6,046 nt of DNA, taken from the NCBI GenBank assembly GCA_025354065.1, contig JANXNM010000463.1, forward strand, positions 1 to 6,046, written 5' to 3'. Below the pieces are notes generated by a model that did no database searches, had not been told where the DNA came from, and was given only the letters and a program-made list of their open reading frames with translations. The DNA is from Synechococcales cyanobacterium 340R_concoct_173_sub (GTDB lineage Bacteria; Cyanobacteriota; Cyanobacteriia; Leptolyngbyales; Leptolyngbyaceae). The position numbers and the translations under genes were made by a program. Shown in pieces: positions 1-5,602 of the stretch; within the stretch, counting starts at the first letter, position 1, and every line of letters begins with the position of its first letter.

Positions 1-726
1 AACAATAGCCCCGTAAGGATTGCCAATTCCCCCCAAAATAACCGATGCAAACAGCGGCAAAATCATAAACCAACCCATATTTGGATTCACCTTTTCCAAC
101 AAGCCCAACATACTCCCCGCCAGCCCAGTCAACCCCGCCGATAGCACCCACGTCCAGACCACCACTCGATCGACATCAATCCCCGTCACCCGCGCTAAAT
201 CAATATCATCTGCCACTGCCCGCATCGCCTTACCGACTTTTGTATATTGCAAAACCCAATGTAGAAGCCCGATCGCTGCGATCGCCATGCCCATGACAAT
301 AAAGCTATTAAAGGGCACTCGAATGCCGCTAATATTCAACGTTTCAGAAATCCGAAGATCATAGTTTTGTGGACCTGCGCCCCAAAAGAGAATCACAGAA
401 TTTCGCATGGTCAGCGCTAGACCAATGGAAATAATAATCAGCGTCGTCGGAGTTGTGCGGCCCCGGCGCATCCTGGCCCATAGAACTTGCTCTGTAAATA
501 ATGCAAACCCGATCACACAAACAGTTGACAGCAACATTGCCACCCAAATATTCCACCCAAGACTATTGAATAACAAGGTTAAATAAGCACCCAAGGTCAT
601 GAGATCGCCGTGGGCAAAATTAGAAAGGCGCAAAATGCCATAGGTCAGGGTGAGGGCGATCGCACTTAATGCCATAATGCTGCCCAATGACAGACCATTA
701 ACCACCGATTGAATTAGCTGTTCCAT
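1..726 (-). CDS. livH: Branched-chain/neutral amino-acid ABC transporter permease, LivH/NatD type (3' end outside window)
   Basis: This is an inner-membrane permease of the high-affinity amino-acid ABC transporter family (LivH in enterobacteria, NatD in cyanobacteria). The family forms a channel with a LivM-type partner, two ATPases and a periplasmic binding protein. The frame is open for 242 codons from ATG at 726 to base 1 without a stop. Family members are about 290-310 residues, so roughly the last 50-65 lie outside. Visible signs are the N-terminal motif NGLSLGSIMAL (residues 10-20), LTYGILRLSNFAHGD (27-41), several hydrophobic spans, and the cytoplasmic loop with AVADDIDLARVTGID (170-184) that contacts the ATPase. 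LGGIGNPYGA (231-240) is also typical of LivH. No clear Shine-Dalgarno sequence precedes the ATG. It lies 66 bases after ylqF on the same strand with no terminator between them. The exact substrate cannot be read from the sequence. Confidence 0.9.
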   Translation of the reverse strand, partial: MEQLIQSVVNGLSLGSIMALSAIALTLTYGILRLSNFAHGDLMTLGAYLTLLFNSLGWNIWVAMLLSTVCVIGFALFTEQVLWARMRRGRTTPTTLIIISIGLALTMRNSVILFWGAGPQNYDLRISETLNISGIRVPFNSFIVMGMAIAAIGLLHWVLQYTKVGKAMRAVADDIDLARVTGIDVDRVVVWTWVLSAGLTGLAGSMLGLLEKVNPNMGWFMILPLFASVILGGIGNPYGAIV

Positions 727-792
727 ATATCGATTCAGAATCACTTCAGACCACAAGACCGCATAAATCTTACGACATTCAGGCTTCTTGCG

Positions 793-1749
793 TTAGATCT
801 CTAGCAATTCCGACTCGCTCAATTCTTCGATCGATAACTCAGATTCTTCCTGGATTAATTCCTCGTTCATTAGCTCTTCATCGGGTAATACTGCTAATTC
901 TAGTGGCGCTTCCGGCGGAAATTCTAGGGCGATCGATCCAAGCTTACCAATCCGAAAATCATTGAGAATTAAATTAGCAGCCCGTTCTTTGTCCCCTTGA
1001 TACTTCAATGCACCGAGTGCCTCTAAAAACGATTCACCCGAGATTTCGGTTGCATTGATTTTGTATTGACTGGTCAGAATTCGTTCCTGGCTCAATTTTT
1101 TCAACAAATCAACCAAGGCCGATCCGACACGCTGATGATCATAGGCCGCTTGACCAATATCGTCGCAAATTGCCAACTTAACCGCTGAGGCTTGATCTTC
1201 TAATTTATTCGGCAACACTCCCGGTGCATCCAACAATTCGACTTCATCTGAAATTCTGACCCACCGCAACGATCGAGTCACTCCCGCTTTCCGTGCACTC
1301 TCGACCACCCGTTTACCAATCAGCCGATTAATCAACGCAGATTTGCCTACATTCGGAAACCCAATCATCACGCACCGAATTGGACGCGGCAACATACCCC
1401 GATCGCGACGGCGACGATTAACAGCAATGCCTGCTTGCTTAATGGCCCCGGCTAGTTCTTTAATGCCTCGCCCGCTGTGACCATCAGTAAATTGGGGGAT
1501 GCCGTCATGCTCTTTTAGCCAATCAAACCAAAGCGATCGTGCCCCATCGGGAATCATATCCATCCGATTCATCACCAAAACTCGACCCTTAGCTCCAATC
1601 CATTTATCGACATTAGGATGATGGGTTGCCAAAGGAATTCGGGCATCTCGGACTTCCAAGATTACATCGACTTTCTTGAGTTGGTTTGTCAACAGTCGCT
1701 CCGCTTTAGCGATGTGACCGGGATACCACTGGACGGGAGGCGTTGACAT
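793..1749 (-). CDS. ylqF: Circularly permuted ribosome-biogenesis GTPase YlqF/RbgA
   Basis: The protein has 318 residues. RbgA-family GTPases act late in 50S subunit assembly. The GTPase motifs appear in the permuted order G4-G5-G1-G2-G3. The N-terminal signature QWYPGHIAKA (residues 7-16) contains the family's catalytic histidine (H12). DARIP follows at 35-39, then G4 as NRMD (61-64), a G5-like SGRG (92-95), the P-loop GFPNVGKS (130-137), the G2 threonine T158 in AGVTRS, and G3 as DAPG (174-177). G4 has Arg where NKxD is usual, and G3 has Ala where DTPG is usual. The conserved C-terminal domain ends near residue 280 with FRIGKLGSIALEFP. The last ~38 residues are an acidic tail with 13 Asp/Glu between 290 and 318, not present in the Bacillus protein as I recall it (about 282 residues). 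The start is fixed by the conserved N-terminus, although no Shine-Dalgarno sequence is visible. The gene lies 93 bases downstream of the stress-protein gene. Confidence 0.95.
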   Translation of the reverse strand: MSTPPVQWYPGHIAKAERLLTNQLKKVDVILEVRDARIPLATHHPNVDKWIGAKGRVLVMNRMDMIPDGARSLWFDWLKEHDGIPQFTDGHSGRGIKELAGAIKQAGIAVNRRRRDRGMLPRPIRCVMIGFPNVGKSALINRLIGKRVVESARKAGVTRSLRWVRISDEVELLDAPGVLPNKLEDQASAVKLAICDDIGQAAYDHQRVGSALVDLLKKLSQERILTSQYKINATEISGESFLEALGALKYQGDKERAANLILNDFRIGKLGSIALEFPPEAPLELAVLPDEELMNEELIQEESELSIEELSESELLEI

Positions 1750-1766
1750 GGGCGTACGACAATTTT

Positions 1767-1792
1767 TCTGCTAGACCACATACCCTAGCAGA
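1767..1792. repeat. Perfect 8-bp inverted repeat upstream of ylqF
   Basis: TCTGCTAG (1767-1774) and CTAGCAGA (1785-1792) are perfect inverted copies separated by 10 bases. The nearer arm is 17 bases before the ylqF start codon. In a ylqF transcript it would form an 8-bp hairpin just upstream of the initiation region. As DNA it could be a dyad operator. Neither side is followed by a U-tract, so it is not a standard intrinsic terminator. A possible -10-like GATAAT lies next to it on the minus strand (1791-1796), without a convincing -35 box. Confidence 0.5.
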
Positions 1793-1842
1793 TTATCGCG
1801 AGCAGAGTTCTATCCGATCGCATCTAAAAGTCACCTCTGATA

Positions 1843-2241
1843 CTAAGGCACGACTAAAACAGGACAGGGGGATAGACTAATAACACGCTGGGTCACACTT
1901 TCGTGGGATCTGTCGTCGGTGATACCCAGTCCTCGGGTGCCCATAATAATTAGATCAGCCTCAACCTCATCAGCAACATCGCAAATCGTGAATGCAGGTT
2001 TTCCCGATCGTTCGATGGTCTCAACTTCAATGCCCTGCTGGGTGAACAAAAATTGAGCTTCTTGAAGAAGTTCTTCAACGCCTTCAGGAGAAGACATAAG
2101 GGTGGGTGCTGACATGCCGTTTTGAATCACGGACAGCAAAACCAGTCGGCTGTTATGTTGCTGAACGAAATCAGAAACAAGTTCAGCAGCTTCCCGAGAT
2201 TCGAGACTGCGATCGATGGGGAAAAGAATAGTGTCAAACAT
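1843..2241 (-). CDS. Universal stress protein, UspA family, with altered nucleotide-binding motif
   Basis: This is a single-domain UspA-family cytoplasmic protein of 132 residues. The N-terminal strand MFDTILFPIDRS (1-12) contains the usual Asp (D10). An LVLLSVIQ strand (33-40), ADLIIMGTRGLG (95-106) and the closing SPCPVLVVP (124-132) are all typical. ATP-binding members carry G-2x-G-9x-G-(S/T). Here G101 and G104 are present, but the third glycine is Glu (E114) before S115, so ATP binding may be weak or lost. The start is supported by GGAG at 2250-2253, 8 bases upstream of the ATG. An upstream extension is not needed. The family is linked to stress survival, but the specific role here is unknown. 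It lies between the small basic protein and ylqF, all on the minus strand. Confidence 0.93.
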   Translation of the reverse strand: MFDTILFPIDRSLESREAAELVSDFVQQHNSRLVLLSVIQNGMSAPTLMSSPEGVEELLQEAQFLFTQQGIEVETIERSGKPAFTICDVADEVEADLIIMGTRGLGITDDRSHESVTQRVISLSPCPVLVVP

Positions 2242-2249
2242 GCGCGATT

Positions 2250-2253
2250 CTCC
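2250..2253 (-). promoter_or_regulatory. Shine-Dalgarno sequence of the stress-protein gene
   Basis: On the minus strand GGAG stands 8 bases before the ATG at 2241. This supports that start over any other in-frame codon. Confidence 0.6.
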
Positions 2254-2343
2254 GTGAAGGTGAGGCGAACGGCAGCCGCGTTAAGGCTCTTCTATAAATC
2301 TAATGCTAGAGCATGAATCAGGCAGATAATCAAATGTACTCTA

Positions 2344-2372
2344 ATTGTAATGAATAAATTTGCGAGTCTAAT
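2344..2372 (-). promoter_or_regulatory. Weak candidate promoter of the stress-protein gene
   Basis: On the minus strand TACAAT (2344-2349) matches five of six bases of a -10 box. The hexamer 17 bases upstream (ATTAGA, 2367-2372) is a poor -35 box. It would give a leader of roughly 95 bases. The 256-base gap between the two genes holds no other clear candidate. This is a visual match only. Confidence 0.25.
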
Positions 2373-2433
2373 CTGGCCAATTCAACACATAACCCCTGAA
2401 TGGAAATTCATAATCAAGCACTGGGAAAAAGCT

Positions 2434-2466
2434 AAAAAAAAGGACACAATATATTGCATCCCTTTT
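2434..2466 (-). terminator. Intrinsic terminator after the small basic protein gene
   Basis: On the minus strand AAAAGGGATGCAA pairs with TTGTGTCCTTTTT around a TATA loop, giving about 13 pairs including G-U pairs. It is followed by a U-rich run (8 T in all at 2441-2434, then AGC and five more T). It lies 31 bases after the stop codon of the 61-residue protein and before the stress-protein gene, so it probably separates the two transcripts. On the plus strand the trailing T-run is only four bases, so activity in that direction is doubtful. Confidence 0.75.
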
Positions 2467-2497
2467 AGAGTTATCAATCAAAACTAGATTCCGAAAT

Positions 2498-2683
2498 TTA
2501 TTCGGCAGCAGCGCCTTCTTCAGCACCACCCTTTCCAGCTTCACCTTCTGTTTCATCCAGACGGTTATCGTCAAAGCGACGACGATTTCCGTACCGTCCA
2601 TTAGTGGTCCGCTTCCGGAACTTACGCGCGTACGCCAAGTTGCGCAATGCCTTTTCTCTCTTCAAATTGCGGCGCTTAGCCAT
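2498..2683 (-). CDS. Small conserved cyanobacterial-type basic protein, function unknown
   Basis: The product has 61 residues in two contrasting halves. Residues 1-37 contain about 16 Lys/Arg (for example MAKRRNLKREKALRN and YARKFRKRT) and resemble ribosomal or RNA-binding peptides. Residues 43-61 are Gly/Ala/Glu-rich and acidic. I recognise the MAKRRNLK-KEKALRN style of N-terminus as recurring in cyanobacterial hypothetical proteins, but I know no assigned function. The start is supported by GAGG at 2690-2693, 6 bases before the ATG. The gene also has a good sigma70-type promoter and its own terminator, so it is probably a well-expressed monocistronic gene. It is divergent from rbcL. A role on the ribosome or with RNA is an inference from charge only. 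A longer overlapping frame (2368-2601) was rejected. Confidence 0.8.
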   Translation of the reverse strand: MAKRRNLKREKALRNLAYARKFRKRTTNGRYGNRRRFDDNRLDETEGEAGKGGAEEGAAAE

Positions 2684-2689
2684 ATTCTT

Positions 2690-2693
2690 CCTC
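2690..2693 (-). promoter_or_regulatory. Shine-Dalgarno sequence of the 61-residue protein gene
   Basis: GAGG inside AGAGGAAG on the minus strand stands 6 bases before the ATG at 2683. It decides the start and favours this frame over the overlapping longer one. Confidence 0.75.
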
Positions 2694-2728
2694 TACTCAG
2701 AAGAGCCTAAAAAATCTCACAGTCATTA

Positions 2729-2757
2729 ATGATAGCACCATAGGTACGATCGCTCAA
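2729..2757 (-). promoter_or_regulatory. Sigma70-type promoter of the 61-residue protein gene
   Basis: On the minus strand TTGAGC (2752-2757) and TATCAT (2729-2734) are separated by exactly 17 bases. They match four and five of six consensus positions. Transcription would start near 2722, giving a leader of about 40 bases. The promoter points away from the rbc operon, and about 90 bases separate it from the rbc activator-like motifs. Confidence 0.65.
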
Positions 2758-2844
2758 ACGTTATCTTTGATCTGACCAGCATCAATCTAGAACGGCCCAA
2801 GTTCATAGTCTTGGATTCCTTCTAAAACTTTTCTTTAAGCGGTG

Positions 2845-2868
2845 TTACAAAACATAAGAAGGATTAAT
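2845..2868 (+). promoter_or_regulatory. Overlapping LysR-type operator motifs (CmpR-like and RbcR-like) of the rbc operon
   Basis: TTA-N7-TAA (2845-2857) matches the TTA-N7/8-TAA pattern described for cyanobacterial CmpR/NdhR regulators. ATAAG-N5-TTAAT (2854-2868) differs at one position from ATTA(G/A)-N5-(C/T)TAAT, the pattern I recall for RbcR, the activator of Rubisco genes. The second motif also satisfies the general LysR rule T-N11-A (T2855, A2867). Its centre is about 64 bases upstream of the predicted transcription start, the canonical activator position. Which regulator binds is inferred from motif shape. Confidence 0.55.
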
Positions 2869-2909
2869 CAATCGCTACAGAATCTCTCAAGTAAAGCTTA
2901 TCGACTTCC

Positions 2910-2925
2910 TGATATGATGCTTGAG
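2910..2925 (+). promoter_or_regulatory. Candidate extended -10 promoter of the rbcL-rbcX-rbcS operon
   Basis: TGATATGAT (2910-2918) is a TG-N-TATGAT extended -10 box. No good -35 box stands 17 bases upstream, as expected for an activator-dependent promoter. The start would be near 2924-2925, giving a leader of about 197 bases. The spacing to the LysR-type motifs supports this choice over other AT-rich stretches in the region. Confidence 0.5.
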
Positions 2926-3121
2926 AACTTGTTCATGAAGAACGCGATTTTGTCTAGGGTGCAGTCTTTGTCTAGTACATGGATATGCAAATTGGGTAAG
3001 ACTTTCGGGCTGACGGACACTTGAGTTACGATCGATATGGAATCCGTGACTTGGTGACAAGAATCTGGTATTTGTAGCGATCGTCGGTGAAGCATTTCAC
3101 ATTTTCACAGGAAGGGAGATT
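2926..3121 (+). other. Predicted untranslated leader of rbcL
   Basis: No gene is supported here. The leader contains a 9-base direct repeat (TTTGTCTAG at 2949-2957 and 2967-2975), two CGATCG sites (near 3029 and 3077), and a small hairpin GTGAA-GCAT-TTCAC (3087-3100) just upstream of the ribosome binding site. AGGAAGGGAG (3109-3118) is a strong, purine-rich Shine-Dalgarno region 3-9 bases before the rbcL ATG. Its length assumes the promoter at 2910-2925 is the right one. Confidence 0.45.
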
Positions 3122-4552
3122 ATGTCTTACGCGCAAGCGAAAACTCAGTCCAAAGCTGGGTACAATGCCGGGGTTCAGGACTACAAACTAACTTATTACA
3201 CGCCTGATTACACGCCAAAGGATACAGATATCCTAGCCGCGTTCCGGATGGTTCCTCAACCTGGCGTACCGCCAGAAGAAGCAGCAGCAGCAGTCGCCGC
3301 CGAGTCATCGACAGGTACTTGGACAACGGTTTGGACTGATTTGTTGACGGACCTCGATCGCTACAAGGGACGTTGCTACGATATCGAACCCGTTCCTGGC
3401 GAAGACAATCAATACATTTGTTACATCGCTTACCCTCTCGACTTGTTTGAGGAAGGTTCTGTGACTAACCTGCTGACCTCTTTGGTTGGTAATGTATTTG
3501 GTTTCAAAGCTCTGAAATCGCTGCGTTTGGAAGATCTACGGATTCCTGTTGCTTACCTTAAGACGTTCCAAGGGCCTCCTCATGGTATCCAAGTTGAGCG
3601 CGATCGTCTGAACAAGTACGGTCGTCCGATGTTGGGTTGTACGATTAAGCCCAAGTTGGGTTTGTCGGCGAAAAACTACGGTCGTGCGGTGTACGAAGCA
3701 CTACGCGGCGGTTTGGACTTCACTAAAGATGATGAAAACATCAACTCCCAGCCGTTCCAACGTTGGCGCGATCGTTTCTTGTTTGTTGCAGATGCAATCC
3801 ACAAGGCACAAGCTGAAACGGGTGAAATCAAAGGTCACTACCTAAACGTGACGGCTGGTACTTGCGAAGAGATGCTGAAGCGTGCACAGTACGCTAAAGA
3901 ACTCGAAATGCCGATCATCATGCATGACTTCTTGACTGCTGGTTTCACCGCCAACACCACGTTGTCCCATTGGTGCCGCGACAATGGCGTTCTTCTACAT
4001 ATTCACCGTGCAATGCACGCTGTAATTGACCGTCAGAAAAACCATGGTATTCACTTCCGCGTCTTGGCAAAATGCCTTCGGATGTCAGGTGGAGACCATA
4101 TTCACACCGGAACGGTTGTGGGTAAACTGGAAGGCGACAAAGCGGTCACCCTCGGTTTCATTGATCTATTGCGTGAAAACTACATTGAGCAAGATCGCTC
4201 GCGTGGTGTGTATTTCACTCAAGACTGGGCTTCTATGCCTGGTGTGATGGCGGTTGCTTCCGGTGGTATCCATGTGTGGCACATGCCCGCATTAGTGGAC
4301 ATCTTCGGCGATGATTCCGTCTTGCAGTTTGGTGGTGGTACTTCTGGGCACCCTTGGGGTAATGCGCCGGGTGCTAAAGCGAACCGCGATGCACTTGAAG
4401 CTTGCGTCCAAGCTCGTAACGAAGGCCGCGACCTCATGCGTGAAGGCGGCGACATCATTCGTGAAGCTTGTAAGTGGTCTCCTGAATTGACAGTCGCTTG
4501 CGAACTGTGGAAGGAAATCAAATTTGAATTTGAAGCACAAGACACCATCTAA
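3122..4552 (+). CDS. rbcL: Ribulose-1,5-bisphosphate carboxylase/oxygenase large subunit, form IB
   Basis: The 476-residue large subunit catalyses carboxylation (and oxygenation) of ribulose-1,5-bisphosphate in the Calvin-Benson cycle. In beta-cyanobacteria it is packed in carboxysomes as L8S8. Length and sequence match form IB. All expected active-site residues are visible (spinach number plus one): E61 and N124 in the N-domain, K176 and K178 in GCTIKPKLG, the carbamylated K202 with Mg ligands D204 and E205 in [12 protein letters not shown]295, H328, loop-6 K335 in VGKLEGDK, S380 and the GGG at 404-406. The C-terminus contains EIKFEFE (465-471), the peptide recognised by the chaperone RbcX, which is encoded next. 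The start has a strong AGGAAGGGAG ribosome binding region and the usual MSYAQ N-terminus. No frame break or missing key residue is seen. Confidence 0.99.
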   Translation: MSYAQAKTQSKAGYNAGVQDYKLTYYTPDYTPKDTDILAAFRMVPQPGVPPEEAAAAVAAESSTGTWTTVWTDLLTDLDRYKGRCYDIEPVPGEDNQYICYIAYPLDLFEEGSVTNLLTSLVGNVFGFKALKSLRLEDLRIPVAYLKTFQGPPHGIQVERDRLNKYGRPMLGCTIKPKLGLSAKNYGRAVYEALRGGLDFTKDDENINSQPFQRWRDRFLFVADAIHKAQAETGEIKGHYLNVTAGTCEEMLKRAQYAKELEMPIIMHDFLTAGFTANTTLSHWCRDNGVLLHIHRAMHAVIDRQKNHGIHFRVLAKCLRMSGGDHIHTGTVVGKLEGDKAVTLGFIDLLRENYIEQDRSRGVYFTQDWASMPGVMAVASGGIHVWHMPALVDIFGDDSVLQFGGGTSGHPWGNAPGAKANRDALEACVQARNEGRDLMREGGDIIREACKWSPELTVACELWKEIKFEFEAQDTI

Positions 4553-4587
4553 TTGTTGGATTGCTGCGTAAGGGCGACCTTTCTGTA

Positions 4588-4696
4588 AGGGATGAAGTCT
4601 GAAGCTCGAGCGCGGAATGAGAAGATGCGTCACACTGTAGGAGTATGGTAGATTGCATCTTTGAGCCTCAGCGCTAAGACTTCTCACTTCATCCTT
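4588..4696 (+). repeat. Nested inverted repeats in the rbcL-rbcX spacer (potential RNA structure)
   Basis: Three pairs of arms are nested in the right order. The outer pair is AGGGATGAAGT (4588-4598) with ACTTCATCCTT (4686-4696), 11 pairs with one G-U. The middle pair is AGCGC (4609-4613) with GCGCT (4671-4675). The inner pair is AAGATGC (4622-4628) with GCATCTT (4655-4661). A further GAAG/CTTC pair (4601-4604, 4680-4683) fits between outer and middle. The right outer arm ends 8 bases before the rbcX ATG. There is no U-tract, so it is not a simple terminator. Stabilisation of the rbcL 3' end or masking of rbcX initiation are plausible roles, but neither is shown. Confidence 0.55.
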
Positions 4697-4704
4697 CCTG
4701 AAAT

Positions 4705-5094
4705 ATGGATCTTAAGAAGATTGCGAATGATACGACGAAAACTTTGGTGAGTTATTTAACTTATCAAGCTGTTAAAGTTGTTTACGAACAACTCGATGAA
4801 ACGGAACCGAAGCGAGCCTATTGGTTACACCAGTTCGCCTCTAGCGAAAGCATAACGGATGGCGATCGGTTTATTGAAAAGCTTTTTCGAGAGCGGCCCG
4901 ATCTTGCGTTTCGGGTATTGACAGTGCGAGAAGCCTTAACCGATAGCCTTGCAGACTTTTTGCCGGACATGCTCCGATCGCAGATGTCTCAGTCTAATCT
5001 CAAGCAACGATCGCAGCAGTTAGAGCGCATGACTCAAGTGAGTACAGAAGGCAATCATCCAGAACAGCAAATGCCGCAGGATGACTTGATCTAA
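4705..5094 (+). CDS. rbcX: RbcX, Rubisco assembly chaperone
   Basis: RbcX is a 129-residue homodimeric cytoplasmic chaperone. It clamps the C-terminal tail of folded RbcL and helps build the L8 core before RbcS replaces it. The all-helical core is complete: MDLKKIANDTTKTLVSYLTY (1-20) supplies groove tyrosines Y17 and Y20, YEQLDET (27-33) includes Q29 and E32, and ERPDLAFRVLTVREALTDSL (63-82) includes R70, one of the residues reported to matter for RbcL binding. The tail after about residue 108 is Gln-rich and variable, as is usual for the family. It lies 152 bases after rbcL and 44 before rbcS, the classical order. The start is set by the conserved N-terminus. No Shine-Dalgarno sequence is visible, and a structured spacer arm ends just upstream, suggesting low translation. 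Confidence 0.97.
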   Translation: MDLKKIANDTTKTLVSYLTYQAVKVVYEQLDETEPKRAYWLHQFASSESITDGDRFIEKLFRERPDLAFRVLTVREALTDSLADFLPDMLRSQMSQSNLKQRSQQLERMTQVSTEGNHPEQQMPQDDLI

Positions 5095-5138
5095 GATAGA
5101 TAAAAAACTTCAACCGAACGATTTAACTGAGAGAACTC

Positions 5139-5489
5139 ATGAAAACTCTGCCTATTGAGAAGCGCTACGAGACTTTTTCGTACTTGCCTCCTTTGACTGA
5201 TGCACAAATTGCTCGTCAAATTGAATACACGATGGAACAAGGCTATTTCCCTTGCATTGAGTTCAACGAGAACCCTGATCCAAAACAGTATTACTGGACC
5301 ATGTGGAAGCTGCCTTTGTTCAAGTGCAGTTCTCCTCAGGAAGTACTTGCTGAAGTGCAACAATGCAAAGCCGAGTTTCCTAAGTCCTTCATCCGAGTTG
5401 TGGCGTTTGACAACATCAAACAATGCCAAGTGATGAGCTTTATCGTTTACAAGCCCGGTCAAACTGGCGGAAGCGGTTATCGCTACTAA
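5139..5489 (+). CDS. rbcS: Ribulose-1,5-bisphosphate carboxylase/oxygenase small subunit
   Basis: The 116-residue small subunit caps the L8 core to complete L8S8 Rubisco and is needed for full activity. The sequence shows the cyanobacterial signature [20 protein letters not shown] (1-20), [12 protein letters not shown] (33-44), [10 protein letters not shown] (52-61), PQEVLAEV (66-73) and [23 protein letters not shown] (84-106). It lacks the long beta-A/beta-B loop of plant proteins, as expected. The C-terminus adds [10 protein letters not shown], a few residues longer and more glycine-rich than the Synechocystis and Anabaena versions as I recall them (about 113 and 109 residues). A partial Shine-Dalgarno sequence, GAGAG (5129-5133), lies 5 bases before the ATG. 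A strong terminator 32 bases after the stop closes the operon. Confidence 0.98.
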   Translation: MKTLPIEKRYETFSYLPPLTDAQIARQIEYTMEQGYFPCIEFNENPDPKQYYWTMWKLPLFKCSSPQEVLAEVQQCKAEFPKSFIRVVAFDNIKQCQVMSFIVYKPGQTGGSGYRY

Positions 5490-5520
5490 TTGACAAACTA
5501 GATTTGTTCAATTTAAATTT

Positions 5521-5556
5521 AAGCCCTTGGAGATTGAGTTCTCTAAGGGCTTTTTT
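5521..5556 (+). terminator. Intrinsic terminator of the rbc operon
   Basis: AAGCCCTTGGAGA (5521-5533) pairs with TCTCTAAGGGCTT (5540-5552), giving a 13-pair stem with one G-U and a 6-base loop. A run of six T (5551-5556) overlaps the stem end. This is a textbook Rho-independent terminator directly after rbcS. Confidence 0.95.
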
Positions 5557-5602
5557 CATATGTAAGGTATCTAAATATGCGATCGGTATGCATTCAGGAA
5601 AC

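Noticed and set aside
20..364. Plus-strand frame of 114 codons
   Set aside because: It is antisense to the clear LivH-type permease and its translation is Pro/Ser/Thr-rich with no recognisable domain.
359..556. Minus-strand frame of 65 codons
   Set aside because: It lies in another frame inside the permease gene, whose own frame is continuous and shows family motifs.
2368..2601. Minus-strand frame of 77 codons overlapping the small basic protein
   Set aside because: It has no ribosome binding site, crosses the terminator hairpin, and competes with a frame that has a promoter, a ribosome binding site and a familiar N-terminus.
2842..3024. Plus-strand frame of 60 codons in the rbcL upstream region
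   Set aside because: It overlaps the operator motifs and the predicted promoter, has no ribosome binding site, and has no protein-like character.
2898..3095. Minus-strand frame of 65 codons in the rbcL leader
   Set aside because: It is antisense to the leader with no start signals and a composition typical of chance.
4219..4548. Minus-strand frame of 109 codons within rbcL
   Set aside because: It is a shadow of the highly conserved rbcL coding strand.
4567..4591. Direct repeat GTAAGGG after rbcL
   Set aside because: Two 7-base copies (4567-4573, 4585-4591) in a purine-rich stretch are within chance, and the second overlaps the outer inverted-repeat arm.
4645..4677. Ten-codon frame in the rbcL-rbcX gap preceded by GGAG
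   Set aside because: GGAG is only one base from the ATG, too close to work, and the frame ends 27 bases before rbcX. It lies inside the nested repeats and is better explained as part of that structure.
5091..5462. Minus-strand frame of 123 codons
   Set aside because: It is antisense to rbcS, without family features or start signals.
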